Source: Streptomyces sioyaensis (GTDB taxonomy: Bacteria > Actinomycetota > Actinomycetes > Streptomycetales > Streptomycetaceae). Taken from it: a stretch of DNA of 64,000 nt. Of this stretch, positions 34,349 to 44,943 are shown piece by piece; position 1 is the stretch's first letter; each line of letters begins with the position of its first letter. Both the position numbers and the translations under genes were made by a program. The stretch spans positions 1-64,000 of the forward strand of contig NZ_SDIF01000019.1 of assembly GCF_004122735.1 (NCBI RefSeq), read 5' to 3'. Under the pieces are notes generated by a model, which was not told where the DNA came from, made no database searches, and saw only the letters and a program-made list of their open reading frames with translations.

Positions 34349-34613
34349 GCTCCTCGTTACGGGTCCGCGGACTGGGACGTCCTTCCTGTGTCCCAACAGC
34401 GGCGCCCGCCCTGATCTTCCCCGGATCGTCGACCGGCCAGGAAACGACCGGCCGGAGCTCCCCCGAGCGCCACTCCTTGAGCAGCTGGTCGAAGATCGGC
34501 GTTTCCCCCTCGGCCGGGCGCCGTGTGTGAGGGGCCGGGGGTGGCAGCGGCGGCGGCCGGCGGGGGAGGGAGATGCGCTGGAAGGGGTGCGAGGCGGGCT
34601 TCTCGGCGTCCAT
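34302..34613 (-). CDS. Possible small hypothetical protein overlapping the GPx gene
   Basis: This 103-residue frame includes HPFQRISLPRRPPPLPPP and PIFDQLLKEWRSGELRPVVSW. The second segment looks protein-like and resembles small Streptomyces proteins that end a short helix in LLxEWR. The last 45 bases overlap the GPx start region, where the frame loses protein-like character. There is no convincing ribosome site. Low confidence; kept because nothing else explains this stretch. Confidence 0.3.
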   Translation of the reverse strand: MDAEKPASHPFQRISLPRRPPPLPPPAPHTRRPAEGETPIFDQLLKEWRSGELRPVVSWPVDDPGKIRAGAAVGTQEGRPSPRTRNEEHDRDPVRHPAAHPDR

Positions 34614-35544
34614 GTCCGGACTCAACCGGAATTCGGCCCCCGAGTTGCGGGACGCGGCCGGGACGGCTCTCAGATGCCCCTGCGGTGGTGACGGGCAGAA
34701 GATACGTTCGCGCCCGGGCGGACGGTCCGTCGGCCGCTTCTTGCTCAGCAGCCTCGTGTGCCACGGGTCCGGCCCCTGTGTTCCGCGCCGGTGGGGGCGC
34801 CTCGTGTCGGCCCCGGGCGCCGGAGCGGAGGGCCCGGCCGGCCGGGTACCGCTCCGCGCCCCGCCCGGCCGCATGCCACGAAGGCTCGCTGATGGACATC
34901 AACTCCCGCTTGTAGTACGGAAGTTGCGCGGCGGAAGCGGTGGGTGCCGCGCCCGCCGGGGAAGTCCGCCGGGTCCAGCCTCGGCCCGGGCGCCGGACCC
35001 GGTCCCGCCGTGCACCGGCAGCCGCCCGTCGCCCGCGCGTGAACGGGCCCGCCGGCCCCCGTGGTTGTCGGCCCGGGGTGACGCGGCCCGGCGGACCCGG
35101 TGTTCGGTACCGGCCTGCCCGAACGGTCCCCCGTGCGGACGTCGTTCCCTGTCACCCGCGCGGGCGGGAGGTGTCCGGGCGTCCCGGCCGGCGGCTGACG
35201 GGCGCCCGGACGCCCCGGGAAGGACGAGGCGACGCGCCTACCAGGGGCCCGGCCACGACGGGTGCCGGGCACCGGGCCCGGCGGTGGGGTTCCGCGCGAG
35301 CTCCAGCGGCACGGACGGGTACGGCAGATGGAGCACGGATGCTCGGCCCCGGCTCTGTTCGATCAACGTTCACCTGCATGGCTCACAGATCTCGCGCCGC
35401 CCGTGGGTCCCGGCCACGATCGAATCCGGGACGCCCCCCAGGACACCGGGCAGGCCGCCCCACCATCCGGCTCAGTCACCGGATCGCACCGGAACTGACG
35501 ACGCACCACTGGGGCCACCGGGCCCCGAAGGAGATGCGTAGACG
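34614..35544. other. Gene-free interval upstream of the spore-pigment cluster
   Basis: About 930 bases of very GC-rich sequence without a supportable gene. The long open frames on both strands have shadow-like Arg/Pro/Gly composition. The promoter of the spore-pigment operon must lie here, probably in the more AT-containing stretch 35330-35540, but no sigma site can be named with confidence. Confidence 0.45.
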
Positions 35545-36663
35545 ATGACAACGCTGTCGGAACGAATATCCCAGTCAGCCTTCGACGGCTCGCGGCTTCG
35601 GGTCGTGCTGCTTCTGGATCTCCACGAGGGAGCCCAGCAGCGCTTCATGGAAGCCTATGAGCACCTGCGCAATCAGGTCGCGTCCGTCCCCGGGCACATC
35701 AACGACCAACTGTGCCAGTCCATCGAGAACCCCTCGCAGTGGCTCATCACCAGTGAGTGGGAGAGCGCCCCGCCCTTCCTCGCCTGGGTCAACAGCGAGG
35801 AACACGTCAAGATGGTCCAGCCGCTGCACAGCTGTGTGCGCGACACCCGGTCGCTGCGCTTCAGCGTCCTGCGCGAGACCTCGAACATCGCGAGCCTCGC
35901 CCCCGAGCCCCCCAAGGGCCGGCTGCAGGCCAACCCCCGCGTCGGCGACGGCGTCGTCCGGCACGCACTGACCTTCACCGTGAAGCCGGGCAGCGAATCG
36001 ATGGTCGCGGAGATCCTCGCCGGCTACACCTCCCCGGAGGCCCGGGTCGACGACACCACGCGGCTGCGCCGCACCTCCCTGTTCATGCACGGCAACCGCG
36101 TCGTGCGCACCGTGGAGGTACAGGGCGACCTGGTCGCGGCGCTGCGTCACATCTCCCAGCAGCCCGAGATCCGGGCCGTCGAGGAGGCGGTCAACCCGTA
36201 TCTGGAGCAGGACCGCGACCTCAGCGACCCGAACTCCGCCCGGGTGTTCTTCACCCGCGCCGCACTGCCCGCGGTGCACCACGTCGCGGCGAGCGGGCAG
36301 CAGCCCGACGGCATCCGCCGGCACGCGCTGTACTACCCCGCCAAAGAAGGGTGCGGGATGGCCCTGGCCAGGATGCTGGCCCACCAGGACGAGCTGGCCG
36401 CGGACGACCCGCAGTGCCCCATCACCGGCAGCACCGTCTTCCAGCGCGACGACGTGGTGGTCCGGCTCATCGATCTGCGGATCCCCCTCGACAGCGATCC
36501 CATGCTGGCGCTGGGTGTCCGCGGTCCCCGCAAGACGGCGGTGCTGCGGCGCCTCCTCGACACCGATGAGGCCGGCGGTCTGTCGAACGACCGCGAGGTG
36601 GCGCACTTCCTGGAGCGCTCCGACATGGCCCTCATCACCGACCGCCGGGCGCCGGACGCCTGA
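35545..36663 (+). CDS. SchA/CurD-like (WhiE ORFI-type) protein of the spore-pigment cluster
   Basis: The 372-residue protein has an N-terminal ferredoxin-like monooxygenase/ABM-type domain (about 15-115, with [19 protein letters not shown]) and a longer C-terminal SchA/CurD-like domain holding repeats of the form [25 protein letters not shown]. The family occurs only in spore-pigment and related type II PKS clusters, as the first gene, as here. Its enzymatic role is not settled; an oxidative or folding-assisting step on the polyketide is assumed. It begins the operon, 67 bases before the cupin gene. Confidence 0.88.
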   Translation: MTTLSERISQSAFDGSRLRVVLLLDLHEGAQQRFMEAYEHLRNQVASVPGHINDQLCQSIENPSQWLITSEWESAPPFLAWVNSEEHVKMVQPLHSCVRDTRSLRFSVLRETSNIASLAPEPPKGRLQANPRVGDGVVRHALTFTVKPGSESMVAEILAGYTSPEARVDDTTRLRRTSLFMHGNRVVRTVEVQGDLVAALRHISQQPEIRAVEEAVNPYLEQDRDLSDPNSARVFFTRAALPAVHHVAASGQQPDGIRRHALYYPAKEGCGMALARMLAHQDELAADDPQCPITGSTVFQRDDVVVRLIDLRIPLDSDPMLALGVRGPRKTAVLRRLLDTDEAGGLSNDREVAHFLERSDMALITDRRAPDA

Positions 36664-36730
36664 GCGCACCCGCCCGCAGCAGGTCCCGTCCCCCTCAACC
36701 GCCGGCCCCACGCCCCTGGAGGAATCAGCC

Positions 36731-37165
36731 ATGACCACGCACCGCCCACGCATCGTGGACCTCAGCGAGACCCAGCCCAACCGCCGGCGCGGAGGTGACC
36801 TGCGCGCCATGCTGACACCTACCGCGGTGGGCGCCACGAGCGGCTTCATGGGCATGGCACTCGTCCAGCCCGGCGAGCGCATCGGCGAGCACTACCACCC
36901 GTACTCCGAGGAGTTCGTGTACGTCGTCCAGGGCGCGCTCGAAGTGGACCTCGACGGGGAGGCGCACCCGCTGCGCCCGGACCAAGGGCTGCTGATTCCC
37001 CCTTATATGCGGCACCGCTTCCGCAATGTGGGGGACGTGGAGGCCCGGATGGTCTTCCACCTCGGTCCGCTGGCCCCGCGCCCCGAGCTCGGCCACGTCG
37101 ACACCGAGGGCACGGAGGAGAGCACCCCCGCCGCACCGCCCGAACGCACGGAGCCGGTGTCATGA
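36731..37165 (+). CDS. Cupin protein of the spore-pigment cluster (WhiE ORFII-type)
   Basis: The 144-residue protein is a single cupin: motif 1 is [21 protein letters not shown] (two His and Glu as metal ligands) and motif 2 lies near [15 protein letters not shown]. It matches the small cupin second gene of whiE-type clusters, thought to help polyketide cyclisation or oxidation. Its stop overlaps the KS-alpha start (ATGA), so translation is coupled. GGAGG lies upstream of the ATG. Confidence 0.88.
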   Translation: MTTHRPRIVDLSETQPNRRRGGDLRAMLTPTAVGATSGFMGMALVQPGERIGEHYHPYSEEFVYVVQGALEVDLDGEAHPLRPDQGLLIPPYMRHRFRNVGDVEARMVFHLGPLAPRPELGHVDTEGTEESTPAAPPERTEPVS

Positions 37166-38427
37166 CCCGCCGCGTGGCGGTCACCGGCGTCGGTATCGTC
37201 GCGCCCGGCGGTGTGGGGGTGCCCGCCTTCTGGGACCTGCTGTCCGCCGGACGTACGGCTACCCGTGGCATCACCCTCTTCGACCCGGCGGGGTTCCGCT
37301 CACGTATCGCCGCCGAGTGCGACTTCGATCCCGCGGCCCACGGTCTGAGCAGCGAGCAGGTGGCCCGCTCGGACCGGTACGTCCAGTTCGCCATGGTCGC
37401 CGCGCGCGAGGCGCTGCGCGACGCCGGGCTGGACGCCGGGGCGGAGGATCCCTGGCGCATCGGGGTGTCCCTGGGCACCGCCGTCGGCGGCACCACGCGG
37501 CTGGAACACGACTACGTCGCCGTCAGCGGCCACGGGCAGCGGTGGGATGTCGACCACCGTCCGGCCGGCCGGTATCTGGAGCGGGCGTTCTCCCCGAGTT
37601 CGCTGGCCTCCGCGGTGGCCGAGCAGGTCGGTGCGCACGGGCCGGTGCAGACCGTCTCCACGGGCTGCACCTCCGGCCTCGACGCCATCGGCTACGCCTT
37701 CCACTCCATCGAGGAGGGCAAGGCCGATGTGTGCATCGCCGGTGCCTCGGACTCACCGATCTCCCCGATCACGGTCGCCTGCTTCGACGCCATCAAGGCG
37801 ACCTCCCCCAACAACGACGACCCCGCCCATGCCTCACGGCCGTTCGACGCCCATCGCGACGGGTTCGTGATGGGTGAGGGCGGCGCCGTCCTCGTGTTGG
37901 AAGAGCTGGAACACGCCCGTGCCCGCGGCGCGCGTATCCACTGCGAGATCCGTGGCTATGCCACCTTCGGCAACGCCTACCACATGACCGGCCTCACCCA
38001 GGAAGGCCTGGAGATGGCCGAGGCGATCAACCGGGCCCTGGCCCACGCCAGGCTCGACGCGACTCAGGTGGACTACGTCAACGCCCACGGCTCGGGCACC
38101 CAGCAGAACGACCGGCACGAAACGGCCGCGGTCAAGCGGTCCCTGGGCGAACACGCCCGCAGAATCCCGATGAGTTCCATCAAATCCATGGTCGGCCACT
38201 CACTGGGGGCCATCGGCGCGATCGAGATCGTGGCCTGTGTGCTGGCACTCACGCACCAGGTGGTGCCGCCGACGGCCAACTACGAGACTCCGGACCCGGA
38301 GTGCGACCTCGACTACGTGCCCAAGACGGCACGGGAGCTGCCGCTGCGTTCGGTGCTCTCGGTCGGCAGCGGGTTCGGTGGTTTCCAGTCAGCGGTGGTA
38401 CTGACCCGACAGGGTGGGAGGGCATGA
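37162..38427 (+). CDS. Type II PKS ketosynthase alpha (KS-alpha)
   Basis: A 421-residue beta-ketoacyl synthase. The active-site Cys169 sits in [11 protein letters not shown]; the catalytic His residues are in [11 protein letters not shown] and [12 protein letters not shown]. These are complete, so this is the catalytic subunit of the minimal PKS that condenses malonyl units on the ACP. The gene order (cupin, KS-alpha, CLF, ACP, cyclases) matches spore-pigment clusters. It overlaps the cupin by 4 bases and the CLF by 4 bases. Confidence 0.95.
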   Translation: MTRRVAVTGVGIVAPGGVGVPAFWDLLSAGRTATRGITLFDPAGFRSRIAAECDFDPAAHGLSSEQVARSDRYVQFAMVAAREALRDAGLDAGAEDPWRIGVSLGTAVGGTTRLEHDYVAVSGHGQRWDVDHRPAGRYLERAFSPSSLASAVAEQVGAHGPVQTVSTGCTSGLDAIGYAFHSIEEGKADVCIAGASDSPISPITVACFDAIKATSPNNDDPAHASRPFDAHRDGFVMGEGGAVLVLEELEHARARGARIHCEIRGYATFGNAYHMTGLTQEGLEMAEAINRALAHARLDATQVDYVNAHGSGTQQNDRHETAAVKRSLGEHARRIPMSSIKSMVGHSLGAIGAIEIVACVLALTHQVVPPTANYETPDPECDLDYVPKTARELPLRSVLSVGSGFGGFQSAVVLTRQGGRA

Positions 38428-39677
38428 TGAGCTCCCCGAAGGAACGTCGCTCCGTCGTCACCGGCATCGGCGTCATCGCCCCCAACGGGGTGAGCACCGA
38501 GACCTTCTGGAAGGCGACCGTCGAGGGCATCAGCGTCCTCGACCACGTCACCCGCGACGGGTGTGAACATCTGCCGCTCAAGGTCGCGGGCGAGGTCCGC
38601 GGCTTCGATCCGGGGGATCTGATCGAGGAGCGCTACCTCGTCCAGACCGACCGGTTCACGCACTTCGCCATGGCGGCGGCCAACCTCGCGCTGGACGACG
38701 CCCGGATGGGCCGCGCCGACTACAACGACTCGCCGTTCGCGGTGGGGGTCGTCACGGCCGCCGGATCGGGCGGTGGTGAGTTCGGCCAGCGGGAGCTGCA
38801 ACGGCTCTGGGGCCAGGGCTCCCGTTACGTCGGCCCGTACCAGTCCATCGCCTGGTTCTACGCGGCGAGCACCGGCCAGATCTCCATCCGCGGCGGCTTC
38901 AAGGGGCCGTGCGGAGTGGTGGCCAGCGACGAGGCCGGCGGCCTGGACGCGCTGGCGCACGCCGCCCGCACCATACGGCGCGGCACCGATGCCGTCGTCG
39001 TGGGCGCCGCGGAGGCACCGCTGGCCCCCTACTCGGTCGTCTGCCAGCTCGGCTACGACGATCTGAGCCGGCTCGACGATCCGGCCCGCGCCTACCGCCC
39101 GTTCACCAGCGGTGCGTGCGGATTCGTGCCCGCCGAGGGCGGCGCGATGCTGATCGTCGAGGAGGAGGCGGCCGCCGTCGACCGCGGGGCGACCGTCCGG
39201 GCGGTGCTGGCCGGGCATGCCGCGACCTTCACCGGGGCCTCCCTGTGGGAGGAGTCCCGGGAGGGGCTGGCGCATGCGATCCGCGGCGCACTCCAGGACG
39301 CACGGTGCGCCCCAGAGGAGATAGATGTGGTGTTCGCCGACGCGCTCGGTGTCCCTGCGGCCGACCGGGCCGAGGCACTGGCGCTCGCGGACGCCCTGGG
39401 CCGGCACGCCGCGCAGGTCCCGGTGACGGCACCCAAGACCGGTACCGGCCGGGCGTACTGCGGTGCCCCCGTTCTGGACGCCGCGGCCGCGGTGCTCGCC
39501 ATGGAGCACGGCGTCGTGCCGCCCACCCCCAACGTCGTCGACGTCTGCCATGACCTCGACGTGGTGACCGGCCGGGCCCGCCCCGGCGAGTTGCGGACGG
39601 CGTTGGTGCTGAGCCGGGGACTGATGGGCTCGAACGCGGCAATGGTGCTGCGGCAGGGCTCCGGGTCCCCCTCGTGA
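38424..39677 (+). CDS. Type II PKS chain-length factor (KS-beta)
   Basis: The 417-residue KS-like protein pairs with KS-alpha and sets chain length. The active-site position that is Cys in KS-alpha reads [12 protein letters not shown], giving Glu170 where most CLFs have Gln (AEQAGGLDA). TGQISI is retained upstream. The second His is also lost ([13 protein letters not shown]). Two adjacent ATGs (38424 and 38427) overlap the KS-alpha stop. Spore-pigment CLFs make long chains (about 24 carbons in whiE), so a dodecaketide product is expected by analogy. Confidence 0.94.
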   Translation: MMSSPKERRSVVTGIGVIAPNGVSTETFWKATVEGISVLDHVTRDGCEHLPLKVAGEVRGFDPGDLIEERYLVQTDRFTHFAMAAANLALDDARMGRADYNDSPFAVGVVTAAGSGGGEFGQRELQRLWGQGSRYVGPYQSIAWFYAASTGQISIRGGFKGPCGVVASDEAGGLDALAHAARTIRRGTDAVVVGAAEAPLAPYSVVCQLGYDDLSRLDDPARAYRPFTSGACGFVPAEGGAMLIVEEEAAAVDRGATVRAVLAGHAATFTGASLWEESREGLAHAIRGALQDARCAPEEIDVVFADALGVPAADRAEALALADALGRHAAQVPVTAPKTGTGRAYCGAPVLDAAAAVLAMEHGVVPPTPNVVDVCHDLDVVTGRARPGELRTALVLSRGLMGSNAAMVLRQGSGSPS

Positions 39678-39692
39678 GAAGGAGAACCCCGC

Positions 39693-40437
<745 letters not shown>

Positions 40438-40493
40438 CGGCCCGCCAGGCCGCGTCCGGACCGCCACCCGGCGGCAATGAAGGGACCCCCCTG

Positions 40494-40826
40494 ATGCATC
40501 ACGCTCTGATCGTCGCCCGCATGGCACCCGGCTCCGCCCCGGACATCGCCGAGGTCTTCCGGGCCTCCGACCGTACGGAGCTGCCCCACCTGGTCGGGGT
40601 CAAGCGGCGGACGCTCTTCCAGTTCGGTGACGTGTATCTGCACCTCATCGAATCCGACCGGCCGCCCGGCCCGGAGATCGCCAAGGTGGCGGAGCACCCC
40701 GAGTTCCGCAACGTCAGCGAGCGGCTCTCCGCGTTCGTCAGCGCCTACGACCCGGAGACCTGGCGCAGCCCCAAGGACGCGCAGGCCCAGCAGTTCTACA
40801 GCTGGCAGTGCGAGGGCAGCGGCTGA
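40494..40826 (+). CDS. TcmI-family polyketide cyclase (WhiE ORFVII-type)
   Basis: A 110-residue ferredoxin-like dimeric cyclase: HHALIVARMAPGSAPDIAEVF, then RTLFQFGDVYLHLIE and RLSAFVSAYDPETWRSPKDA, the TcmI signature. It probably closes a later ring of the spore pigment. It is the last gene of the biosynthetic operon, followed by a perfect hairpin terminator. Confidence 0.92.
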   Translation: MHHALIVARMAPGSAPDIAEVFRASDRTELPHLVGVKRRTLFQFGDVYLHLIESDRPPGPEIAKVAEHPEFRNVSERLSAFVSAYDPETWRSPKDAQAQQFYSWQCEGSG

Positions 40827-40882
40827 CGCGTACGCGGAGCCGGGGCCAGCCCCCGGCTTCCGCGCCGGCCCGGGCAGGGGCG

Positions 40883-40922
40883 AGGTCGCCCGGCGAGGAG
40901 CAGTCTCCTCGCCGGGCGACCT
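40883..40922. terminator. Perfect 18-bp hairpin terminator
   Basis: Bases 40883-40900 pair perfectly with 40905-40922 around a 4-base loop. It separates the PKS operon from the converging O-methyltransferase gene ending at 40940 and should stop transcription from both sides. Confidence 0.9.
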
Positions 40923-40939
40923 GCCGTGTATGCCCGGGT

Positions 40940-41968
40940 TCATTCGGGGACGGTGCACTCGAAGGCGTGCAGATACGGGTTGACGACCCGGAGCTCGCCG
41001 ACCTTCAGTCCGGCGTCCGTCATCCGGCTCACCAGGCTGGACCTGGTGTGCTTGGCCCCGCCGACGTTGAGGAGCAGCAGCAGGTCCATCGCCGTGGTGA
41101 ACTTCATCGAGGGGCTGTCGTCGACGAGGTTCTCGATGATCACGACGCGGGCGCCGGGGCGGGCGGCCCCGACGACGTTGTGCAGCGTGCGGCGGGTGCT
41201 CTCGTCGTCCCACTCCAGGATGTTCTTGATGATGTAGACATCGGCCTGGACGGGGATCTCCTTCCGGCAGTCACCGGGCACGATCCGTACCCGCGAGGCG
41301 AGCGGGCCGCCGTCCCGCAGTCGCGGGTCCGGGTTCGCCACGACCGTGGGCAGATCGAGCAGGGTGCCCTGCATCGCGGGGTACTTCTCCAGCAGGCTGG
41401 CCAGGACGTGCCCCTGACCACCGCCGATGTCCGCCACCGACGATGCCCCGGTCAGATCGAGGAGCTGGGCGATGTCCTGCGCCGACTGCTTGCTGGAGGT
41501 CGTCATCGCCCGGTCGAAGACCTCGGCGGACTCCGGTGCGTCCTGGTGCAGATACTCGAAGAACCCCTTGCCGTAGAGGCCGTCGAAGACGTTGCGGCCG
41601 GAGCGCACCGCCTCGTCGAGCCGCGGCCAGGCGTCCCAGGTCCACGGCTCGGTGCACCACAGGGAGATGTAGCGCAGGCTGTGGGGGTTGTCCTCGCGCA
41701 GCAGCCGGGACATGTCCGTGTGGACGTACTTCCCGTCGTCGGTCTCCGCGAAGATTCCGTAGCAGGACAGGGTGCGCAGCAGCCGCTCCAGCGGCCGCGC
41801 CTCGGCCCGTACCGCGGTGGCCAGCTCCTCGGCGGTGGTGGGCCGGTCGCCGAGCGCGTCGGCGACGCCGAGGCGCGCCGCCGCCCGTACGGCCGCCGCG
41901 CACGCGGCGCCGAAGATCAGCTCACGCAGCTGCATGGCCGGCTGGGGGGTGGGACTTACGGTGGTCAT
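40940..41968 (-). CDS. SAM-dependent O-methyltransferase
   Basis: The 342-residue enzyme has an N-terminal dimerisation domain and a C-terminal Rossmann domain with the SAM motif VADIGGGQGHVLASLLEKYP and the DLP acidic site. These are typical of plant/bacterial small-molecule O-methyltransferases that modify aromatic polyketides (TcmN/DnrK-like). The catalytic-base region reads NILEWDDE instead of the usual NILHxWxDE, with no His, so catalysis may use another residue. It lies 7 bases after the beta-helix gene, in one operon, convergent with the pigment operon. Confidence 0.88.
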   Translation of the reverse strand: MTTVSPTPQPAMQLRELIFGAACAAAVRAAARLGVADALGDRPTTAEELATAVRAEARPLERLLRTLSCYGIFAETDDGKYVHTDMSRLLREDNPHSLRYISLWCTEPWTWDAWPRLDEAVRSGRNVFDGLYGKGFFEYLHQDAPESAEVFDRAMTTSSKQSAQDIAQLLDLTGASSVADIGGGQGHVLASLLEKYPAMQGTLLDLPTVVANPDPRLRDGGPLASRVRIVPGDCRKEIPVQADVYIIKNILEWDDESTRRTLHNVVGAARPGARVVIIENLVDDSPSMKFTTAMDLLLLLNVGGAKHTRSSLVSRMTDAGLKVGELRVVNPYLHAFECTVPE

Positions 41969-41975
41969 TCCGCCT

Positions 41976-43085
41976 CTATTCTCCCGTTGACGACGGGTGC
42001 ATCCTGTGCTCCCGGTGCGGCCGTGGGCACAGTCCGGCCGGCTGCGAGGTCCGGCACACATTCCGGATGAACCGGTTGTGCCGGCCGGCGCGGTCCCGGT
42101 TGGCCAGGTCCACGGGCTTGTTGCGCAGCACGATGTTGTCGCTGATGACATTGCGCTCGTTGAGCGACTTCACGAAGCTGGGGAAGAGCACGACGCCGCC
42201 GGAGAACGGGGAGGCGCCGCGGTTCTCGCGAATCAGGTTGTGCCGCACCAGCGCCTGCTCGGTGCCGGTGAGCAGGACGCCGACCCCCTGAATGAACGGC
42301 AGGCGGCCATTGGCGGGGCAGTGCTTGTTGTTCTTGACGATGGTGTTGTCCCGTACGGTCAGCGCGCCCGCCCGGGGACGGGACTCGTCGCCGACGATGA
42401 AGATGCCGCCGCAGTTCCCGGCGATGCTGTTGTGGGCGACCGTCAGATTCCGGACGCGCTGGAGGGTGATGCCGATCCGGTTGTGGGACAGCCGGTTCCC
42501 GGTGATCGTGGCGCCCCGGTTGTCGGTGGCACCGCCCTCTTCGCCCACGACGTTCGCGAGATAGATGCCGGAGTCGCCGTTGCCGGTGACGGTGTTGTCC
42601 CGGATCGCGGCGCGGGTGGACCTCTCCTGCGCGATGCCCCACACGCCGTTGTGCCGTGCGGTCACCCGGTGCACGGTCAGCCGGTCGGTGCGGGAGGCCC
42701 AGATGCCGGTCTTCCGGAAGCCCTGGACGGTCAGCCCGTGGAGCGTGACGCCGTGCAGCCTCCTGCCCCGCTCACCGATGATGCAGATGCCGTTGCCCTC
42801 GCGCCCGCAGGCGTTCTGGGCCCGCTTGCCGGACGGGCCGATCACCGTACGGCGGCCCGCGCCGATCAGGCGCAGCCGCGGCTTGGTGATCAGCACGCTT
42901 CCCCGGTAGTGACCGGGCCGGATGAAAAGGGTGTCGCCCGGCCGCGCCCTGTTCACCGCCCGCTGGATCGATTCGCCGGGGTGGACGACGTGGTATCCGG
43001 CCGGTTCGCTCGGTGCGGCCGCGCCCAGTCCGCCGACCAGCATCGCGGCGACGCAGCTCAGGTATTTCATCTGTCGTAGCGCCAT
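41976..43085 (-). CDS. Secreted right-handed beta-helix (NosD/PbH1-like) protein
   Basis: The 369-residue protein has an N-terminal hydrophobic signal (LSCVAAMLVGGLGAAAP) and then parallel beta-helix repeats, e.g. HGVTLHGLTVQGF, AAIRDNTVTGNGDSGIYL, GATITGNRLSHNRIGITL and LTVAHNSIAGNCGGIFI. Such proteins bind or modify polysaccharides. The opening HPGESIQRAVNRARPGDTLFI is the usual periplasmic carbohydrate-binding start. It is transcribed first in an operon with the O-methyltransferase. Start is 43085, with Met at 43070 as alternative. Confidence 0.85.
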   Translation of the reverse strand: MALRQMKYLSCVAAMLVGGLGAAAPSEPAGYHVVHPGESIQRAVNRARPGDTLFIRPGHYRGSVLITKPRLRLIGAGRRTVIGPSGKRAQNACGREGNGICIIGERGRRLHGVTLHGLTVQGFRKTGIWASRTDRLTVHRVTARHNGVWGIAQERSTRAAIRDNTVTGNGDSGIYLANVVGEEGGATDNRGATITGNRLSHNRIGITLQRVRNLTVAHNSIAGNCGGIFIVGDESRPRAGALTVRDNTIVKNNKHCPANGRLPFIQGVGVLLTGTEQALVRHNLIRENRGASPFSGGVVLFPSFVKSLNERNVISDNIVLRNKPVDLANRDRAGRHNRFIRNVCRTSQPAGLCPRPHREHRMHPSSTGE

Positions 43086-43210
43086 GAGGCGAAGCTATGG
43101 GCGATCATGCCCGCTCGCCACATGTGGTGAGCCGTTGATGACGGTGGGTACGGACCCCGGTGTGCGACACGCCGTCAGGTCCGGTGCCCAGACAGGCACC
43201 GGACCGCCCA

Positions 43211-43465
43211 TCAGGGCCGGTCAGCGGGGTCCCGCGGGCTCTCGTCGCCGGTGTGGAACGCCTCGCCGCACGGCGCGGAACCGGCGGACCGGGAATCAGC
43301 TGACCGGGTATCGGACCGGGCATCGGACGGAGCGTCGGGGGTGTCGGGGCGGGCGTCGGGGCCGGTGTCCGACGGGGCATCAGCCGGCCCGTCCGGCCAC
43401 ACCTCGGTCAGGAATGCCGCGAGGCTGGTCGGCAGAAACCACGGTCGGGCGCGGAAAACGGTCAC
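43211..43465 (-). CDS. Possible small hypothetical protein, low complexity
   Basis: An 84-residue frame opening RPWFLPTSLAAFLTEVWPDG, followed by a Asp/Pro/Ser-rich stretch made of degenerate DAPSD/DARPD repeats. The first 28 residues look protein-like; there is no clear ribosome site before the GTG. The surrounding interval 43086-43648 holds nothing else supportable. Confidence 0.35.
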   Translation of the reverse strand: MTVFRARPWFLPTSLAAFLTEVWPDGPADAPSDTGPDARPDTPDAPSDARSDTRSADSRSAGSAPCGEAFHTGDESPRDPADRP

Positions 43466-43648
43466 GGAGGAACAACGCGCCAGGCCCGGCCGACGACACC
43501 GGCCCGGGGGCAGCGGGCCCGCTTGATCACCCCAACGGCCGCGGGGGAGGCGGCCGCCCCGGCCCGGGGACGGCCCGGCCGGCCGAGGACGCCGGGCCGC
43601 GGCCGCCCGGCCCCCGCAGCGCCGCTGCCTCGCACGGCCGAGGCAGGG

Positions 43649-44023
43649 TCAGCCCGCCCGCTCCGCCGCGCTGCGCTCCACGCAGAACTCATTGCCCTCG
43701 ATGTCGGCCAGGATCGCCCACCCGGTCCCGTCGGCCCGGCGGTGGTCGGCCACCAGGGTCGCGCCGAGCGCCAGCAGCCGCTCGACCTCCTCGTCCCGGC
43801 TCCGGTCCTGCGGCTGCAGATCCAGATGCACCCGGTTCTTGACGGTCTTGGCCTCGGGCACCGTGAGGAACAGCAGCGCACCGCCGGCGGTCGTGACCGT
43901 GGCCTCCGGATCGCCCGGCCGGTCGTCCTCGGCCAGCGTTCCGCCCAGCACCTGTGCCCAGAAGCCGGCCAGACGGTAGGCGTCGGTGCAGTCGATCGTG
44001 GTGTGCCGTATCCATGAAGTCAT
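43649..44023 (-). CDS. VOC (glyoxalase/bleomycin-resistance) family protein
   Basis: The 124-residue protein has the paired beta-alpha-beta-beta-beta modules of the vicinal oxygen chelate fold: DAYRLAGFWAQVLGGTL at the start, RVHLDLQPQDR (metal His), and GWAILADIEGNEFCVER at the end. These resemble the common Streptomyces VOC group of unknown substrate. Met at 44023 is preferred; a GTG at 44032 also fits. Confidence 0.8.
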   Translation of the reverse strand: MTSWIRHTTIDCTDAYRLAGFWAQVLGGTLAEDDRPGDPEATVTTAGGALLFLTVPEAKTVKNRVHLDLQPQDRSRDEEVERLLALGATLVADHRRADGTGWAILADIEGNEFCVERSAAERAG

Positions 44024-44547
44024 GGACGCCACTCTGTGGTTGAAGGGCGGAGCTGTCCATCGGAAATCATCCGGCACACCACGCCGCCGGCGCGGTTCCG
44101 GCGTCCGCCTTCCGCAATTACCATGAGGGAAAGAGCCGTTGAGCCGGACCGTGGCCGGCGGCGACCGGCCGGGTCCGCACCCGGGCGCCGGGAACGTCCC
44201 GGGCAGGGCACACCCCTGCAAGTCGCCCGTCCCCGTCGTCTACAGTTGCAGAATTCCGCAATTCAACAGATGACGCGACGGCCGGTCGGCCTGAACGCGG
44301 AGGACATGCGTGGGCGGTTTCGCCGAATCGGTAAGGGAACGAGTGCGCGTGACGCGGTCCGCGCCTCGCCCCGGGGACGGGGCGCAGCGGTGAACGGTGC
44401 CTGGGTTCCGCCGGGTCGGACCGAGGCCGGCGCACTGTCCGCGGCCGAAGCCGTGGGGGCGGCCTCGTGATCCGCCCGCTCCGTTCCCCGCTCGGTGACC
44501 GGACCGGAACCCTCCGCTCGTCCTGCGACGGAAAAGAGTGAGCGCTG
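44024..44547. other. Gene-free interval upstream of VOC gene
   Basis: About 520 bases without a supportable ORF. The AT-richer patch near 44050-44130 probably holds the promoter of the VOC gene. A short partly symmetrical element around 44242-44262 (GCAGAATTCCGCAATTC) is visible but not identifiable. Confidence 0.4.
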
Positions 44548-44943
44548 ATGTCCGGCGCAGCAAGGCGTAAGGGGCCACCGCCGTGGCGGGCGGTCCGCTC
44601 CCGTACCTGCATACCCACGCCCTCCGGGCACGGCACCGTACGCCCCTGCCGGGGGCGGCCGCCCGGAGGGGGACCGCTGCGCACGGCACCCGGCCGCGGC
44701 CGTGCCTGCCCGGAGAGCACCACACCTCGCACCACCTCGCCGCGCTGCGGCATCCCGCACTCCCGTACGGCCGCGGTCCGGCCCGGAACCCAGCTGGCGC
44801 GGCTGCCCGGCGCGGTGCTGCTCACCCACCGGGCCCCCCGGCACAGCATGTGGCGACGGGTGTTGCTCCATATCGTCGTCACCCAGCTCCTGCTGCTCTT
44901 CCTGGCGATGGTCATCTATCTGGGGCGGCACGCCGGGACGTGA
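44548..44943 (+). CDS. Possible small membrane protein
   Basis: The frame (131 residues from the ATG at 44548) is Arg/Pro-rich and shadow-like for its first 90 residues. It ends with a convincing transmembrane helix (MWRRVLLHIVVTQLLLLFLA then MVIYLGRHAGT). A start at the internal ATG 44848 would give a 31-residue single-span peptide. The 3' end overlaps the converging CDP-alcohol phosphatidyltransferase by 32 bases. Low confidence. Confidence 0.3.
   Translation: MSGAARRKGPPPWRAVRSRTCIPTPSGHGTVRPCRGRPPGGGPLRTAPGRGRACPESTTPRTTSPRCGIPHSRTAAVRPGTQLARLPGAVLLTHRAPRHSMWRRVLLHIVVTQLLLLFLAMVIYLGRHAGT

Noticed and set aside
34302..34613. Treating the small frame over the GPx start as a certain gene
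   Set aside because: Only one segment looks protein-like and it lacks a ribosome site; left as low confidence.
34573..35541. Long plus-strand frame in the interval before the pigment cluster
   Set aside because: Arg/Pro/Gly-rich, no domain, no ribosome site; typical chance frame in 75+ percent GC DNA.
43310..43400. Short GGGCATCGG/GGGCGTCGG repeats resembling a CRISPR-like array
   Set aside because: Units are 6-18 bases, irregular and without spacers of constant length; they encode a low-complexity Asp/Pro stretch at best.
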